Shown: positions 8,068 through 17,868, counted from the stretch's first letter. The stretch: DNA of 32,136 bases from Synechococcales cyanobacterium bin59.metabat.ball.084 (GCA_013297675.1 JAAFHZ010000045.1:1-32136); one strand, 5' to 3'. Notes: generated from the sequence alone by a model not told the origin. Numbers and translations: made by a program.

Positions 8068-9369
8068 TTGGTTACTTCCAACACACTCAAAACTACCAAG
8101 TCAGAAGAGATTTTTGCCGCCGCCCAGCTTATGATGCCGGGTGGAGTTAGCTCCCCAGTTAGAGCCTTTAAATCTGTAGGTGGTCAGCCGATCGTGTTCG
8201 ATCGGGTCAAAGATGCCTATGTTTGGGATGTGGACGGCAACCAATACATCGATTACGTGGGCAGTTGGGGACCGGCTATCTGTGGCCATGCCCATCCTGA
8301 CGTAATCGCTGCCCTCCACTCCACCCTCGAAAAAGGCACTAGCTTTGGCGCACCCTGCTACCTCGAAAACGTCTTGGCCGAAATGGTGATCGATGCGGTA
8401 CCTAGCGTAGAAATGGTGCGCTTCGTAAACTCTGGCACCGAAGCCTGCATGGCTGTTTTGAGACTGATGCGCGCCTTCACTGGCCGCGATAAAATCATTA
8501 AGTTTGAAGGCTGCTACCATGGTCACGCCGATATGTTCTTGGTGAAAGCTGGTTCTGGGGTGGCTACTCTGGGTCTACCCGATTCCCCTGGGGTACCTAA
8601 AACCACCACCGCCGACACCCTCACGGCTCCTTACAACGACCTAGAAGCAGTTAAAGCTCTGTTTGCCCAATATCCCAACTCGATCGCTGGGGTTATCCTG
8701 GAACCAGTTGTCGGCAATGCTGGCTTTATTGTGCCCGATGCAGGCTTTCTCGAAGGGCTGCGTTTAATTACCCAAGAAAATAACGCCCTGTTGGTATTTG
8801 ATGAAGTAATGACCGGCTTCCGCATTGCTTACGGCGGTGCTCAGCAAAAATTTGGCATTACTCCTGACCTCACCACCATGGGTAAAGTAATTGGTGGGGG
8901 TCTACCAGTCGGAGCCTATGGTGGCCGCAAAGATATTATGTCGATGGTCGCTCCTGCCGGACCAATGTATCAAGCTGGAACCCTTTCAGGAAATCCTTTG
9001 GCCATGACTGCTGGGATCAAGACCTTAGAGCTGCTCCAAAGGCCCGGTGCCTATGAGCATCTCGATCGAGTTACCAAGCGTTTAGTCGTTGGCTTACAGG
9101 CTGCCGCCGAGGCAACTGGCCATGATTTCTGCACCGGACAGATCAGCGGGATGTTTGGCTTCTTTTTCTGTACAGGGCCAGTGCATAGCTTTGAGGATGC
9201 CAAAAAAGCCGACGTGGCTAAGTTTGGTCGCTTCCATCGCGGCATGTTGGAGCAGGGTATTTATCTGGCTCCTTCCCAATTTGAAGCGGGCTTTACTTCT
9301 CTAGCACACACCGAAGCTGATATCGATAAAACGATCGCGGCTGCTAAAACTGTGCTGGCTGGTTTGTAA
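8068..9369 (+). CDS. hemL: glutamate-1-semialdehyde 2,1-aminomutase
   Basis: Converts glutamate-1-semialdehyde to 5-aminolevulinate, the last step of the C5 route that feeds haem, chlorophyll, phycobilin and cobalamin synthesis; PLP-dependent and cytosolic. The sequence carries the family's [19 protein letters not shown] start, [24 protein letters not shown]-type and FDEVMTGFR elements, and the PLP lysine in [18 protein letters not shown]. No ATG suits the start: an upstream ATG (8014) adds 18 atypical residues, whereas a TTG at 8068 has an AGGAG at 8055-8059 and gives 433 residues beginning M-V-T-S-N-T-L-K. With that start the PLP lysine falls at residue 273, the number used for the Synechococcus enzyme, supporting the choice. 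purE follows after only 2 bp. Confidence 0.95.
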   Translation: MVTSNTLKTTKSEEIFAAAQLMMPGGVSSPVRAFKSVGGQPIVFDRVKDAYVWDVDGNQYIDYVGSWGPAICGHAHPDVIAALHSTLEKGTSFGAPCYLENVLAEMVIDAVPSVEMVRFVNSGTEACMAVLRLMRAFTGRDKIIKFEGCYHGHADMFLVKAGSGVATLGLPDSPGVPKTTTADTLTAPYNDLEAVKALFAQYPNSIAGVILEPVVGNAGFIVPDAGFLEGLRLITQENNALLVFDEVMTGFRIAYGGAQQKFGITPDLTTMGKVIGGGLPVGAYGGRKDIMSMVAPAGPMYQAGTLSGNPLAMTAGIKTLELLQRPGAYEHLDRVTKRLVVGLQAAAEATGHDFCTGQISGMFGFFFCTGPVHSFEDAKKADVAKFGRFHRGMLEQGIYLAPSQFEAGFTSLAHTEADIDKTIAAAKTVLAGL

Positions 9370-9371
9370 CC

Positions 9372-9887
9372 ATGGCATTGATTGGCATCATTATGGGCAG
9401 TGACTCTGACCTGCCCACCATGCAGGGCGCGATCCAAATCTGTGAGCGCTTCCAGGTTGCCCATGAAGCGGCGATCGTCTCGGCTCATCGTACCCCGGAG
9501 CGGATGGTGGAGTACGCCCAGTCTGCTCACGATCGGGGCTTAAAGGTGATTATTGCTGGGGCGGGTGGCGCGGCGCATTTGCCCGGTATGGTAGCGGCGC
9601 TGACTCCGCTGCCGGTGATCGGGGTGCCTGTCCAGTCCAAGACTCTGCAAGGGGTAGACTCTTTGTATTCGATCGTGCAAATGCCAGCGGGAATTCCGGT
9701 GGCGACGGTGGCGATCGGTAATGCCACCAATGCTGGCCTGCTGGCAGTGCAAATTCTAGCTAGTCATAATCCGGTGCTGCTCAAAGCGGTACAAGAATAT
9801 CGGGCTAGTCTGGCGGTGGCGGTGGCCGCTAAAGATCAGGAATTGCAGCAGTCTGGATATCGAAAATACCTGGAGCAGTATTTCTAG
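9372..9887 (+). CDS. purE: N5-carboxyaminoimidazole ribonucleotide mutase (PurE, class I)
   Basis: A 171-residue cytosolic enzyme of purine synthesis that moves the carboxyl group of N5-CAIR to give CAIR. Signature segments: [10 protein letters not shown] at residues 8-17 (substrate phosphate and ribose binding), SAHRTPERM from residue 37 with the conserved His39, then [20 protein letters not shown] and [20 protein letters not shown], and [21 protein letters not shown]. Length and motif set are normal for the bacterial class. The ATG lies 2 bp after the hemL stop, so expression is probably coupled to hemL: one of its pathways makes tetrapyrroles, the other purines. A weak hairpin follows at 9901-9924. 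Confidence 0.95.
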   Translation: MALIGIIMGSDSDLPTMQGAIQICERFQVAHEAAIVSAHRTPERMVEYAQSAHDRGLKVIIAGAGGAAHLPGMVAALTPLPVIGVPVQSKTLQGVDSLYSIVQMPAGIPVATVAIGNATNAGLLAVQILASHNPVLLKAVQEYRASLAVAVAAKDQELQQSGYRKYLEQYF

Positions 9888-9900
9888 CTGGAGATTTTGC

Positions 9901-9924
9901 GGTGAACAGGATATTCTGCTCACC
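9901..9924. terminator. hairpin after purE, possible weak terminator
   Basis: ggtgaacag (9901-9909) can pair with ctgctcacc (9916-9924) around a 6-nt loop, nine pairs with one mismatch. No T tract follows, so it may be an RNA-stabilising or Rho-type end instead of an intrinsic terminator. Confidence 0.35.
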
Positions 9925-10007
9925 AAGTACACCTATGTTTTAGATACTACAAATGTTCTGAGCAGGAAAAGTAGAAAAAGAGGGTACCAATTTTACGCGG
10001 GACATTG

Positions 10008-10088
10008 TTGCACTTGCCCTCAGCGAGCGCCTGAGGTTGCCTCAGGCGAAACCCTCGCAGCACTAGAAGGGGCTGGGGGCAAGTGCAA
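10008..10088. repeat. 81-bp nested palindromic element (cruciform or structured RNA)
   Basis: The outer arms are ttgcacttgccctcagc (10008-10024) and gctgggggcaagtgcaa (10072-10088): 17 positions pair, with a single G-T wobble at 10020/10076. Inside is a second perfect hairpin, cgcctgagg (10028-10036) with cctcaggcg (10040-10048), around a 3-nt TTG loop. A further 5-bp helix gcgag/ctcgc (10023-10027 with 10054-10058) competes for the last two bases of the outer stem. It sits in the 270-bp gap between the convergent purE and ribulokinase genes. No T tract follows on either strand, so a simple terminator is unlikely; a REP/MITE-like dispersed repeat or transcript-end stabiliser fits better. No second copy was seen in this window. 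Confidence 0.75.
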
Positions 10089-10157
10089 TATTTCTGCTAT
10101 TCTGTCTCGATTAAAACGGCTACCCAATAAATTTTTAATACCGCCCAGCAACTGCAT

Positions 10158-11423
10158 CTATGGTGGCTTTGATTTTTGATCGCCAAATCCACCACTTAAA
10201 GCCAGCAAAGCAGCTCCATAAGCAGCATCTTGCTGAGAAGCTGGGCCAATCGGCACCCCAATTAAATTTTGACGAATAGTTTGCCAAGTAGAGTTTTGGG
10301 CACCACCACCAGCCGTATAGATCTGGGTCAAACGATCGGCTCCTAGCTCCTGTAAAAGTTGATAACCTTGAGCTTCAATGCGGGCAATGCCAGTCAACAG
10401 TCCCTGCAAGAAATCTTGATCTCGATCGGGGCGAGGTGTCAATCGAGGTAACAAATTAGGATCATTGATCGGGAATCGTTCACCGGGCTTCAGCAAAGGG
10501 TAATAGTCTAACTCCAAACTTACCTGCGGATCGATTTGCTGACTGAGATCCTGTAACTCTTCATTACTAAAAAACTGCCGCAACACAGCACCACCGGTAT
10601 TTGATGCTCCACCCGCCAACCAAAGATCACCCCAGCGGTGGCTGTATACCCCCTGGCTGGCGTTTTGGACTGGTTTATTACTCAATAGCTTTAATACCAA
10701 AGTAGAACCCAATGAAGTTACCGCTTGTCCGGGCTGATTGGCTCCTGCCGCTGCAAAAGCTGCAATGCTATCGGTAGTTCCTGCGCAAATCAGGCAGTTA
10801 GGGTTTATTTGATATTGGGCGGCGATCGCCGGTAATATTTGACCCACTACTTCACCAGGAGCCAGCACCTGGGGCAACAAATCAAACTCTGGGACAGCCT
10901 GTAGCCATCGAGGATACTCCAAATGCACCGGATCATAACCAAGCTTGAGAGCATTGTGGTAGTCGCTATAGCCCAATCGACCATGGAGCAACCAAGCTAG
11001 CCAATCTGCTTGGTGCAGCAAATGACGGCCAGCCGCAAAATAGGGCTGCTGAGCATACCAATAGAGTTTCGCCAAACCAGAAGTGGCGCTAATGGTGGCA
11101 TCTCCTGCCGGAGCACTCAGCTTTACCCTCTCCAGCGCCGATCGCGCCCGATCGTCGTTGTACATCAACGGCTCGGCCAATGGCTGCCCCCGATCATCAC
11201 AGAGCAATACCGTGCCAGAAGTCCCGTCCAAGGCAATGTGCATTATCTGCTTTTTGAGATCGATCGGCATTTTTGTGAATAATTCAAATAAGGCGATCGA
11301 CCAGTGGGCAGGCGTTTGAGCAACGTAGGTAGTGCTGTCAGACCAGCAGATATTACGATCATTGTCGATCGCTATTAATCGCGCACCAGATGTGCCAAAA
11401 TCTATTCCCAGGAATAACTTCAT
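10158..11423 (-). CDS. FGGY-family sugar kinase, D-ribulokinase type
   Basis: A 421-residue member of the FGGY carbohydrate kinase family (ASKHA fold). It opens FLGIDFGTSGARLIAID, with Asp8 and Thr11 in the first phosphate loop, followed by IALDGTSGTVLLCDDRG, the second-phosphate CAGTTDSIAAFAAAG (Asp218, the expected catalytic base) and the adenosine-site AGGGAQNSTWQ near the C-terminus. The short length (most xylulokinases are about 480-500) and the motif spacing match the plant/cyanobacterial group that includes a structurally studied Synechococcus elongatus kinase and Arabidopsis XK-1, reported to phosphorylate D-ribulose. The likely product is D-ribulose 5-phosphate, which would return free ribulose to the Calvin/pentose phosphate cycle. 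It is divergent from glnB; the exact NtcA box lies 7 bp before its start codon, and no Shine-Dalgarno is visible there. Confidence 0.82.
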   Translation of the reverse strand: MKLFLGIDFGTSGARLIAIDNDRNICWSDSTTYVAQTPAHWSIALFELFTKMPIDLKKQIMHIALDGTSGTVLLCDDRGQPLAEPLMYNDDRARSALERVKLSAPAGDATISATSGLAKLYWYAQQPYFAAGRHLLHQADWLAWLLHGRLGYSDYHNALKLGYDPVHLEYPRWLQAVPEFDLLPQVLAPGEVVGQILPAIAAQYQINPNCLICAGTTDSIAAFAAAGANQPGQAVTSLGSTLVLKLLSNKPVQNASQGVYSHRWGDLWLAGGASNTGGAVLRQFFSNEELQDLSQQIDPQVSLELDYYPLLKPGERFPINDPNLLPRLTPRPDRDQDFLQGLLTGIARIEAQGYQLLQELGADRLTQIYTAGGGAQNSTWQTIRQNLIGVPIGPASQQDAAYGAALLALSGGFGDQKSKPP

Positions 11424-11430
11424 GAATTTT

Positions 11431-11444
11431 GTATCTTAAGTTAC
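11431..11444 (+). promoter_or_regulatory. NtcA binding site upstream of glnB
   Basis: gtatcttaagttac is an exact match to the NtcA consensus GTA-N8-TAC. NtcA is the CRP-type activator of nitrogen genes in cyanobacteria, and glnB is a classic target. About 22 bp downstream (from 11466) is gataca, a plausible -10 element at the spacing usual for NtcA-activated promoters, leaving a leader of roughly 50 nt. The site is centred 14 bp from the divergent ribulokinase start, where bound NtcA would more likely repress. Confidence 0.75.
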
Positions 11445-11488
11445 AAAAATACTATTGATAGGAGTGATACAAGACTTCTAACCCCTAA

Positions 11489-11866
<378 letters not shown>

Positions 11867-11882
11867 CTAGTCGCTCAACCAG

Positions 11883-11917
11883 ACCGCCCGCTGCTGATGG
11901 GGGCGGTTTTAGTTTTT
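11883..11917 (+). terminator. intrinsic terminator after glnB
   Basis: accgccc (11883-11889) pairs with gggcggt (11901-11907) around an 11-nt loop, followed by ttttagttttt. It begins 17 bp after the glnB stop and overlaps the last codons' flank of the convergent membrane-protein gene, whose stop is at 11909-11911. Confidence 0.8.
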
Positions 11918-13513
11918 AGAGTTTTTACTGTTTTTACGAGCCATCTGCTGCAATTTTTTATTGCTGCCTGGAGCTTTAGCTCGATCCCACAAACCCGTAA
12001 CCAAAGCACTCAAGCCTGTTTTAAGTTTAGTTGGGGTAATTTCTTCAAAATCGTACTGTGGGTCAATAGGTGAATCAGAGTTAGGTGAAGTGTTCTCAGT
12101 AGTATTTGGCTGATTTTGCTGCTGAAACTTTTTCTTTCTGGCTCGCTGCTTCATCTCAATTTTGGCACGGCGCTGTCGGTTTTTGTTCGGAGAAAATAAG
12201 CCAGTCAGCATAGTAGTAACCCGCACCCCAAAACGATTGACCGAGTTTTCCTCGAAATCATAGGTACTAGATATCTCATGTTGAGCGCGGTACATCTGAG
12301 TGCGCATTAAACACAGCAGAAAAATCACCCACATTGATTTGTTATGCCAGTAGGTGGCTGCCCCGATCGCAATATACAAATAAGACATGTCTAACACTGC
12401 ATTTTCACGAGAGGTCAGATTTTTGCCATAATATTTCATAGCAAAAATAAAAGCCGCAAAAGCAACAAAGCCAGTAACTCCACTAGAATGCAGGTGCGTT
12501 AAATAAATATTGTGAGGATCAACGTCTAAAATGATTTCGATTCCATAGCCCCGCCCAATGATAATATTTTTCAGATCCGACAGCCAAATGCTGACGGCTG
12601 ACTCCAAACGGAATAGTCGATCATCGTTAGAAATTTCTCGTCCTTCGGTCAAGTTAGTGTAAATTTCAGATTTACTAATAAAGTCATTAATTTCTGGAGC
12701 ACTTATAATTAGAAAAAAGACTAAAACAGCAATTACTATCCAAAATCGATAATCACGAAAATAGCGGCGAATCAAATAAAATAAAATAGTCAGACTAAGG
12801 GCGATCGCCGTGGTGCGTGAAAACATTAACCCCAGCAAACCGAGCATCAAAATTCCAATGCCAAAAACTCCCATCTTGAGCGGTACGGCACTGGGTAATT
12901 TTTCACTGCTATAAAAACTAAAAATGGTGATTAGCCCATACATGAAGCCAAACAGCATGATATTAGGATCAAAGTTCAATCCTAATTCTGCTGGCAGACC
13001 CAAGGCTTTGCCCATATTATTATAATCGTAACGGTTGAAAGAAAAATTGTTCAATAGGGCGATCGAACAATAAATTCCTGCCAGAAAAACCGAAGCTGCA
13101 ATGATTGCTCCATTTAAGAATTTCAAATATTTATCTTTGGCAAAAATAATATGTGGCCAAAAAGCGTTATTTAAAAAGCAAAAAAGAGTAAAGACTCTAG
13201 AAAGGCAATGGTCTAAATGCTTTTCAGCAAAAACTGCGCTACCCAAGCAAATCACAAAATATATTACTGCAGAAATTACTAAATAAGGCTCTGTCTTCAG
13301 AGTCTGTTGCTTACTGCGCCGGTCTTGTTGCCACTGGAAAAATACACAAGCCAAAATCAGCAAGGTGGTCAATACGGTCAGAATATTGATGCCTTTTTGA
13401 AATAGTGGATCTTCACCGACTGCTGCGGCACTACTCGAAACCGGTACAGTGACAACATATAGAGTTAGCACAGCAAAGGTAAATCGCTTAAAATTTGCAA
13501 TGAATTTTGGCAT
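11909..13513 (-). CDS. O-antigen ligase/polymerase-like polytopic membrane protein
   Basis: A 534-residue protein. Residues 1 to about 390 contain roughly ten hydrophobic segments, so it sits in the inner membrane. Near residue 300-345 is a long periplasmic-type loop reading IIGRGYGIEIILDVDPHNIYL followed by THLHSSGVTGFVAF (split here). This G-x-G-x…P-H-N-x-x-L…G pattern is the signature of the Wzy_C family of O-antigen ligases and polymerases, which move undecaprenyl-linked glycans onto an acceptor. The last ~130 residues are a hydrophilic, very basic tail (RRAKIEMKQRARKKK), unusual for the family and probably cytoplasmic. The GT2 gene lies 27 bp upstream on the same strand, supporting a surface-polysaccharide role. 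Exact substrate unknown. Confidence 0.72.
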   Translation of the reverse strand: MPKFIANFKRFTFAVLTLYVVTVPVSSSAAAVGEDPLFQKGINILTVLTTLLILACVFFQWQQDRRSKQQTLKTEPYLVISAVIYFVICLGSAVFAEKHLDHCLSRVFTLFCFLNNAFWPHIIFAKDKYLKFLNGAIIAASVFLAGIYCSIALLNNFSFNRYDYNNMGKALGLPAELGLNFDPNIMLFGFMYGLITIFSFYSSEKLPSAVPLKMGVFGIGILMLGLLGLMFSRTTAIALSLTILFYLIRRYFRDYRFWIVIAVLVFFLIISAPEINDFISKSEIYTNLTEGREISNDDRLFRLESAVSIWLSDLKNIIIGRGYGIEIILDVDPHNIYLTHLHSSGVTGFVAFAAFIFAMKYYGKNLTSRENAVLDMSYLYIAIGAATYWHNKSMWVIFLLCLMRTQMYRAQHEISSTYDFEENSVNRFGVRVTTMLTGLFSPNKNRQRRAKIEMKQRARKKKFQQQNQPNTTENTSPNSDSPIDPQYDFEEITPTKLKTGLSALVTGLWDRAKAPGSNKKLQQMARKNSKNSKN

Positions 13514-13540
13514 GTCAACTAATATCGATTTGAGAAGTTA

Positions 13541-14422
13541 CTAAGGAGACTTGGTGGAAGAACTACTACTAGAAATAATCAGGCTAGCAGATTTCCTCAC
13601 ATACAATTGATGACGAATTTTTTCCCAGATTTGCCAAATTTGTAATTTTTCTAAGAGCAAATGGAAAAAGATTCTGACAATTTTTCCGCCCGTTGCCACC
13701 CGCGACAGTGTAGGAGAATAATTGTTGGCCAAACGAGCACGATGAGCTTCTAAAGTAGCGGCATAATAATCTCCAGAAACCCCAGCCGGAGAAGTCTGAG
13801 TGACAGTTTCACCCAAAAATATGATTGTAATCGAGGAATATATCCGCAAGATAAAATCATAGTCTCCAGCAATTAAGTAGGAGGTATCAAACAAGCCATA
13901 CTGCTCATAGATTGTTTTAGTTACAAACAAGCCCGGTTGATGTACAGAGAAATACAGTTTAGATCGTCCGGGTGCCGATCGATCTAAATGCAACCAACCA
14001 CTTTTTGTCATCATTTGTAGGTCGCCAGCAATCGCTAGCTCCGTTTGCTTAGACTTTTGATAAGCCGTAGCCACTAACTCTAGAGTTCGAGGTAAGTAAA
14101 AATCTCCTGCATTTAGAGTACCCACTATTTTACCAGTTGATCGAGCAATACCTTTATTCATCGCATCATAAATTCCTCGATCGGCTTCGCTTATCCAAGT
14201 AATCCGAGGATCAGGATAACGTTTGACTACCTCCAGAAAATCATCGGTAGATTCGCCATCGATAATAATGTATTCAAAATCTTGGCAAGTTTGACCAAGT
14301 AAGCTCTGAATCGTTTGCTCTAGCTGCACCGCATTATTTCTTACCACAGTCACAATGCTAAACAGCGGACATTTGGCATTAGGAGGCGGAACTGGGTAAT
14401 CACTAAGAAGAGGAAAGGGCAT
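13541..14422 (-). CDS. family 2 glycosyltransferase
   Basis: About 293 residues. The GT-A nucleotide-sugar domain starts at FSIVTVVRNNAVQLEQTIQS, followed by FEYIIIDGESTDDF (the first Asp contacts UDP), ITWISEADRGIYDAMNKGI and the metal-binding-type GTLNAGDFYLP. This order (ISEADxGIYDAMNKG, then NAGD) is typical of GT2 enzymes in exopolysaccharide and lipopolysaccharide clusters. No membrane segment is evident, so it is cytoplasmic or peripheral. Start: I use the ATG at 14422; an in-frame TTG at 14446 would add M-A-A-L-L-L-Y-F but neither has a clear ribosome binding site. It lies 27 bp before the O-antigen ligase-like gene, with which it probably works. Confidence 0.85.
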   Translation of the reverse strand: MPFPLLSDYPVPPPNAKCPLFSIVTVVRNNAVQLEQTIQSLLGQTCQDFEYIIIDGESTDDFLEVVKRYPDPRITWISEADRGIYDAMNKGIARSTGKIVGTLNAGDFYLPRTLELVATAYQKSKQTELAIAGDLQMMTKSGWLHLDRSAPGRSKLYFSVHQPGLFVTKTIYEQYGLFDTSYLIAGDYDFILRIYSSITIIFLGETVTQTSPAGVSGDYYAATLEAHRARLANNYSPTLSRVATGGKIVRIFFHLLLEKLQIWQIWEKIRHQLYVRKSASLIISSSSSSTKSP

Positions 14423-14528
14423 AAAGTACAACAAAAGAGCGGCCAATAAATAGCCTGCACCTTATTGTATTAGCGGCTTAATAGATATCTGTGAGCTATT
14501 TTGCCGACTTCTGGGGGATGAAATCACA

Positions 14529-16391
14529 CTAAACGGCAATTTTGGGCACAGCAGCTAAGAGCTTACGAGTATAATCTTTCACTGGGGCAGCATAAATCTG
14601 CTCAGCAGAGCCGATTTCTTCAATTTTTCCTTGATTCATCACCATAATTCGATCGCTCATAAACTTCACCACGCTCAAGTCATGAGAAATAAAGATATAG
14701 GTGAGATTTAGTTCAGCCTGTAATTCTTTGAGCAGGTTCAGCACCTGCGCCTGCACGGAGACATCTAAGGCCGACACCGATTCATCACAAATAATCAGGC
14801 GTGGGTTCAGAGTCAGAGCACGAGCAATACAGATCCGCTGACGCTGACCGCCCGAAAACTCGTGAGGATAGCGATTCATGCCGTCAGGCTTAATGCCAAC
14901 TCTGGTCAGCAAATCAGCGGCAATTTCTCGGCGGGCGCTTTTTTTCTTGGCTCTTTCGTGAATTAACAGCGGTTCCATCACCGCATCCCCGATCGACATG
15001 CGCGGATTGAGAGAGCTGAGCGGGTTTTGAAACACAATCTGCATATCTCGGCGCAGCTTTTGCAGCACGTTATTTTTCATGTGCAAAATATTTTGATTTT
15101 CAAACAGTAATTCTCCCTCCATTGGCTTGATCAACCGGAGCAGAGTTTTAGCCAGAGTGCTTTTGCCACAGCCCGATTCGCCCACTACTCCCAGAGTCTC
15201 GCCTGCAAATACCTGAAAAGAAACATCATTGACCGCCCAGTTGTAGGCCAACGCCGAACCCAAGAGGTTTTTGGTGGGGAAGCCCACTCGTAAATTATTG
15301 ACAGTTACTAAAGCATTGGCCTGTTGGTCTACCTGATGTATTTGGCGGCGATCGATTTCTCGGCCAATTTCGCGCTCATCTAAGGTATTGGGGTTCTGAG
15401 ATTTAATGGTTACACCGCCTACCGATCGACTGACATTGCCAGTGAATTCTTGGATGGTGGGTAAATAGGCTGGGGTGCTGTCGATCGACGGGCGGCAGGC
15501 CAGCAGACCAATAGTGTAAGGATGCTGAGGGTTATGAAAGATTTCTTTGACGGGCTGGAGTTCTAATATTTCACCGTTTTGCATCACAGCTACATGATCG
15601 GCCACTCCTGAGACTACCGCCAAATCATGAGAGACAAAAATCATCGACATTTGGCGCGTTTCTTTGAGCTGGCGCAGCAGAGCCAGAATTTCGGCTTGGA
15701 CTGTAACATCCAAAGCCGTAGTGGGTTCATCGGCGATTAACAATACTGGGTCACAGCTAATGGCCATCGCGATCGAAACCCGTTGCAGTTGACCACCAGA
15801 AAGTTGGTGAGGATAGCGGCTGAGGTAGTCGGTGTGAACTTTTGCGATGTAGCTGCGAATCGCGGCGGCGCTGGTATCGCTGGGTTCAGTCTCTAAATAC
15901 CGCTGCCGCAGAATGTCATCATTGGGTAAGAGCTGCACTTCTTGCAAACGGGCGATAACTTCGGCATTGGCAGCTTCAGGAGAGATTTTTTTGTGCTGAA
16001 GAATGGCTTCGTTGAGCTGAAAGCCGATCGGAAACACCGGGTTCAGGGCGCTCATGGGTTCTTGAAAAATTTGGGCAATCTGACTACCCCGATAGGTCTG
16101 CATTCCCCGTTCGCCCACTGTCCGCAGATTGACTGGGTAGGCATTGCTGGTACCAGTAAACCAAATTTCGCCGCTGACTTGGCAGTTGGCAGTTCTGGGT
16201 AGCAGCCCCATAATGGCCAGAGCTGTCACCGATTTACCCGAGCCAGATTCACCTACTAATCCTAGGGTTTCGCCCCGCTGAATGTCAAAAGAAATATCGC
16301 GCACTGCGGGAATGGCTAGGTCATCGTTGCCAAATTTCACCAGGAGGTTTCTGACGCTAAGTAAGGTCGATCGATCTACAGATTCTGCCAT
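14529..16391 (-). CDS. fused dipeptide/oligopeptide ABC transporter ATPase (DppD-DppF type, two ATP-binding domains)
   Basis: A 620-residue protein made of two complete ATPase domains, as in GsiA-like proteins. Domain 1: Walker A GESGSGKS at 47-54, Q-loop [11 protein letters not shown], signature LSGGQLQR (about 195), Walker [13 protein letters not shown]. Domain 2: Walker A GESGCGKS (about 400), [12 protein letters not shown], signature FSGGQRQR (about 508), Walker [13 protein letters not shown]. The MSALNPVF and SSLNPRM elements are specific to peptide/nickel importers; each domain also has the C-terminal P-x-x-x-Y-T extension ([22 protein letters not shown]). A single protein can thus supply both ATPases of an importer. 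The permease and binding protein genes are not in this window, so the transporter is completed from elsewhere. Divergent from the DNA methyltransferase gene. Confidence 0.9.
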   Translation of the reverse strand: MAESVDRSTLLSVRNLLVKFGNDDLAIPAVRDISFDIQRGETLGLVGESGSGKSVTALAIMGLLPRTANCQVSGEIWFTGTSNAYPVNLRTVGERGMQTYRGSQIAQIFQEPMSALNPVFPIGFQLNEAILQHKKISPEAANAEVIARLQEVQLLPNDDILRQRYLETEPSDTSAAAIRSYIAKVHTDYLSRYPHQLSGGQLQRVSIAMAISCDPVLLIADEPTTALDVTVQAEILALLRQLKETRQMSMIFVSHDLAVVSGVADHVAVMQNGEILELQPVKEIFHNPQHPYTIGLLACRPSIDSTPAYLPTIQEFTGNVSRSVGGVTIKSQNPNTLDEREIGREIDRRQIHQVDQQANALVTVNNLRVGFPTKNLLGSALAYNWAVNDVSFQVFAGETLGVVGESGCGKSTLAKTLLRLIKPMEGELLFENQNILHMKNNVLQKLRRDMQIVFQNPLSSLNPRMSIGDAVMEPLLIHERAKKKSARREIAADLLTRVGIKPDGMNRYPHEFSGGQRQRICIARALTLNPRLIICDESVSALDVSVQAQVLNLLKELQAELNLTYIFISHDLSVVKFMSDRIMVMNQGKIEEIGSAEQIYAAPVKDYTRKLLAAVPKIAV

Positions 16392-16503
16392 ATCTCAAGT
16401 AAGTTAATGCTTGCAGACATTATACTTCGTCCTTAGTTCACAGTTTAAAGATCGGTGCCGGCTGAACATCATCTGAGCAGTAAAAACACCCGATCAAAGA
16501 TTC

Positions 16504-16532
16504 TTCAAAAACTCCAGAAAACATAGTACAAT
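16504..16532 (+). promoter_or_regulatory. possible promoter of the DNA methyltransferase gene
   Basis: tacaat (16527-16532) is a good -10 hexamer, with ttcaaa (16504-16509) 17 bp upstream as a weak -35. Transcription would start near 16539, only about 10 nt before the ATG, leaving a very short leader with no Shine-Dalgarno. A GTG at 16558 is an alternative start. Confidence 0.4.
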
Positions 16533-16548
16533 ACGCCTACCAAAATTT

Positions 16549-17868
16549 ATGAGGATTGTGAGTAGACCCATCGGAATCGATTTATTTGCTGGAGCTGGCG
16601 GCATGTCTCTGGGGTTTGAACAGGCTGGGTTTGACATTGCTGCTGCAATAGAGATCGATCCGATTCACTGCGCAACCCATGAATATAACTTCCCGCACAC
16701 CGCCACTATCTGCGCCAGCGTCATAGATTTGACTGGTCAAGAAATCCGCCGTCGATCGAACATCGGCAATCAAGATATCAACGTAGTTTTTGGGGGTGCG
16801 CCATGCCAAGGTTTTTCGCTGATGGGCAAAAGAGCTTTTGATGACCCCAGGAACCATCTGGTATTTCACTATGTGCGCATTGTCAAAGAGCTAAACCCCA
16901 AATACTGCGTATTTGAAAACGTCAAAGGCTTGACTCTGGGACAACATGCCCAGTTTTTAACCGAGTTGATCGAAGCTTTAAACGATGCTGGCTACAACAT
17001 ATTAACTCCATACCAAGTGCTAAATGCGGCTGATTATGGTGTGCCACAGGATCGCCGCCGCTTGTTTTTGGTTGGGGCAAGGAAAGGTTTGAAATTACCC
17101 AAATACCCAGAGGTAAATCCCAACAGAACCACCGTTTGGGAGGCGATCGGTGACTTACCTAACGCCGCTGATTTTGCGGCTCTCAATCATACCGGTGCAG
17201 TTCCGGCGCAATGGATAACCACTAGCTCTTATGGTAAAAGACTGCGCGGGTTAGAAGCTGACCCTCATAACTACGGCTATCAGCGCCAGTTTGATCCTAA
17301 TTTACTAACATGCAGTCCTCTTACTAAGCATACTAAGTTGTCTCAAGATCGATTTGCGGCCACTCTACAGGGTAAGACTGAGACAGTCAGCCGCTTTCGC
17401 AAATTAGAACCAGATGGACTTTGTAATACTCTTCGCGCAGGAACCGATAGTGCCAGAGGAGCACATACCTCACCCCGCCCGATTCACCCTCTTTTTCCTC
17501 GGGTAATCACGGTCAGAGAAGCGGCTAGATTGCATTCTTACCCCGACTGGTTCCGCCTTCATGCCACAAAATGGCATGGTTGTCGCCAAATTGGTAATAG
17601 CGTGCCGCCTCTGCTGGCTAGAGCAGTTGCCAGTGAAATCTTGAAAGCTCAAGGTATCAAGCCCACTAAGCCCCAAAAAATTTTGCTCCCAGGCCAGGAA
17701 AGTTTACTATCTCTCGATATGACCAGAGCCTCCAAATACTTTCAGGTGCCGCGAGATACCATCGCTCAGAGATCACCTAAAATTTCGGAGCCAGACATGA
17801 TGATTCTGACTTTGCCCAATAATGATGGTTTTGGTGATGCTTTAACGTCGCTGGTCGAAATTAGTTAA
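16549..17868 (+). CDS. orphan C5-cytosine DNA methyltransferase
   Basis: A 439-residue m5C methyltransferase with the conserved blocks in order: motif I GIDLFAGAGGMSLGFEQAGF (AdoMet), motif IV GGAPCQGFSLMGKRAFDDPR with catalytic Cys86, motif VI VFENVKG, motif VIII GVPQDRRRLFLVGAR, a target-recognition region (about 190-290), motif IX RVITVREAARLHSYPDWF and motif X GCRQIGNSVPPLLARAVA. A ~75-residue C-terminal extension follows. No restriction enzyme is adjacent, so it is an orphan. My recollection is that it resembles the cyanobacterial M.Ssp6803I/M.AvaVIII type, which methylates CGATCG, the core of HIP1; the abundance of CGATCG in this genome fits, but the specificity is inferred. Its stop overlaps by 4 bp the stop of the convergent NACHT gene. 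Confidence 0.92.
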   Translation: MRIVSRPIGIDLFAGAGGMSLGFEQAGFDIAAAIEIDPIHCATHEYNFPHTATICASVIDLTGQEIRRRSNIGNQDINVVFGGAPCQGFSLMGKRAFDDPRNHLVFHYVRIVKELNPKYCVFENVKGLTLGQHAQFLTELIEALNDAGYNILTPYQVLNAADYGVPQDRRRLFLVGARKGLKLPKYPEVNPNRTTVWEAIGDLPNAADFAALNHTGAVPAQWITTSSYGKRLRGLEADPHNYGYQRQFDPNLLTCSPLTKHTKLSQDRFAATLQGKTETVSRFRKLEPDGLCNTLRAGTDSARGAHTSPRPIHPLFPRVITVREAARLHSYPDWFRLHATKWHGCRQIGNSVPPLLARAVASEILKAQGIKPTKPQKILLPGQESLLSLDMTRASKYFQVPRDTIAQRSPKISEPDMMILTLPNNDGFGDALTSLVEIS

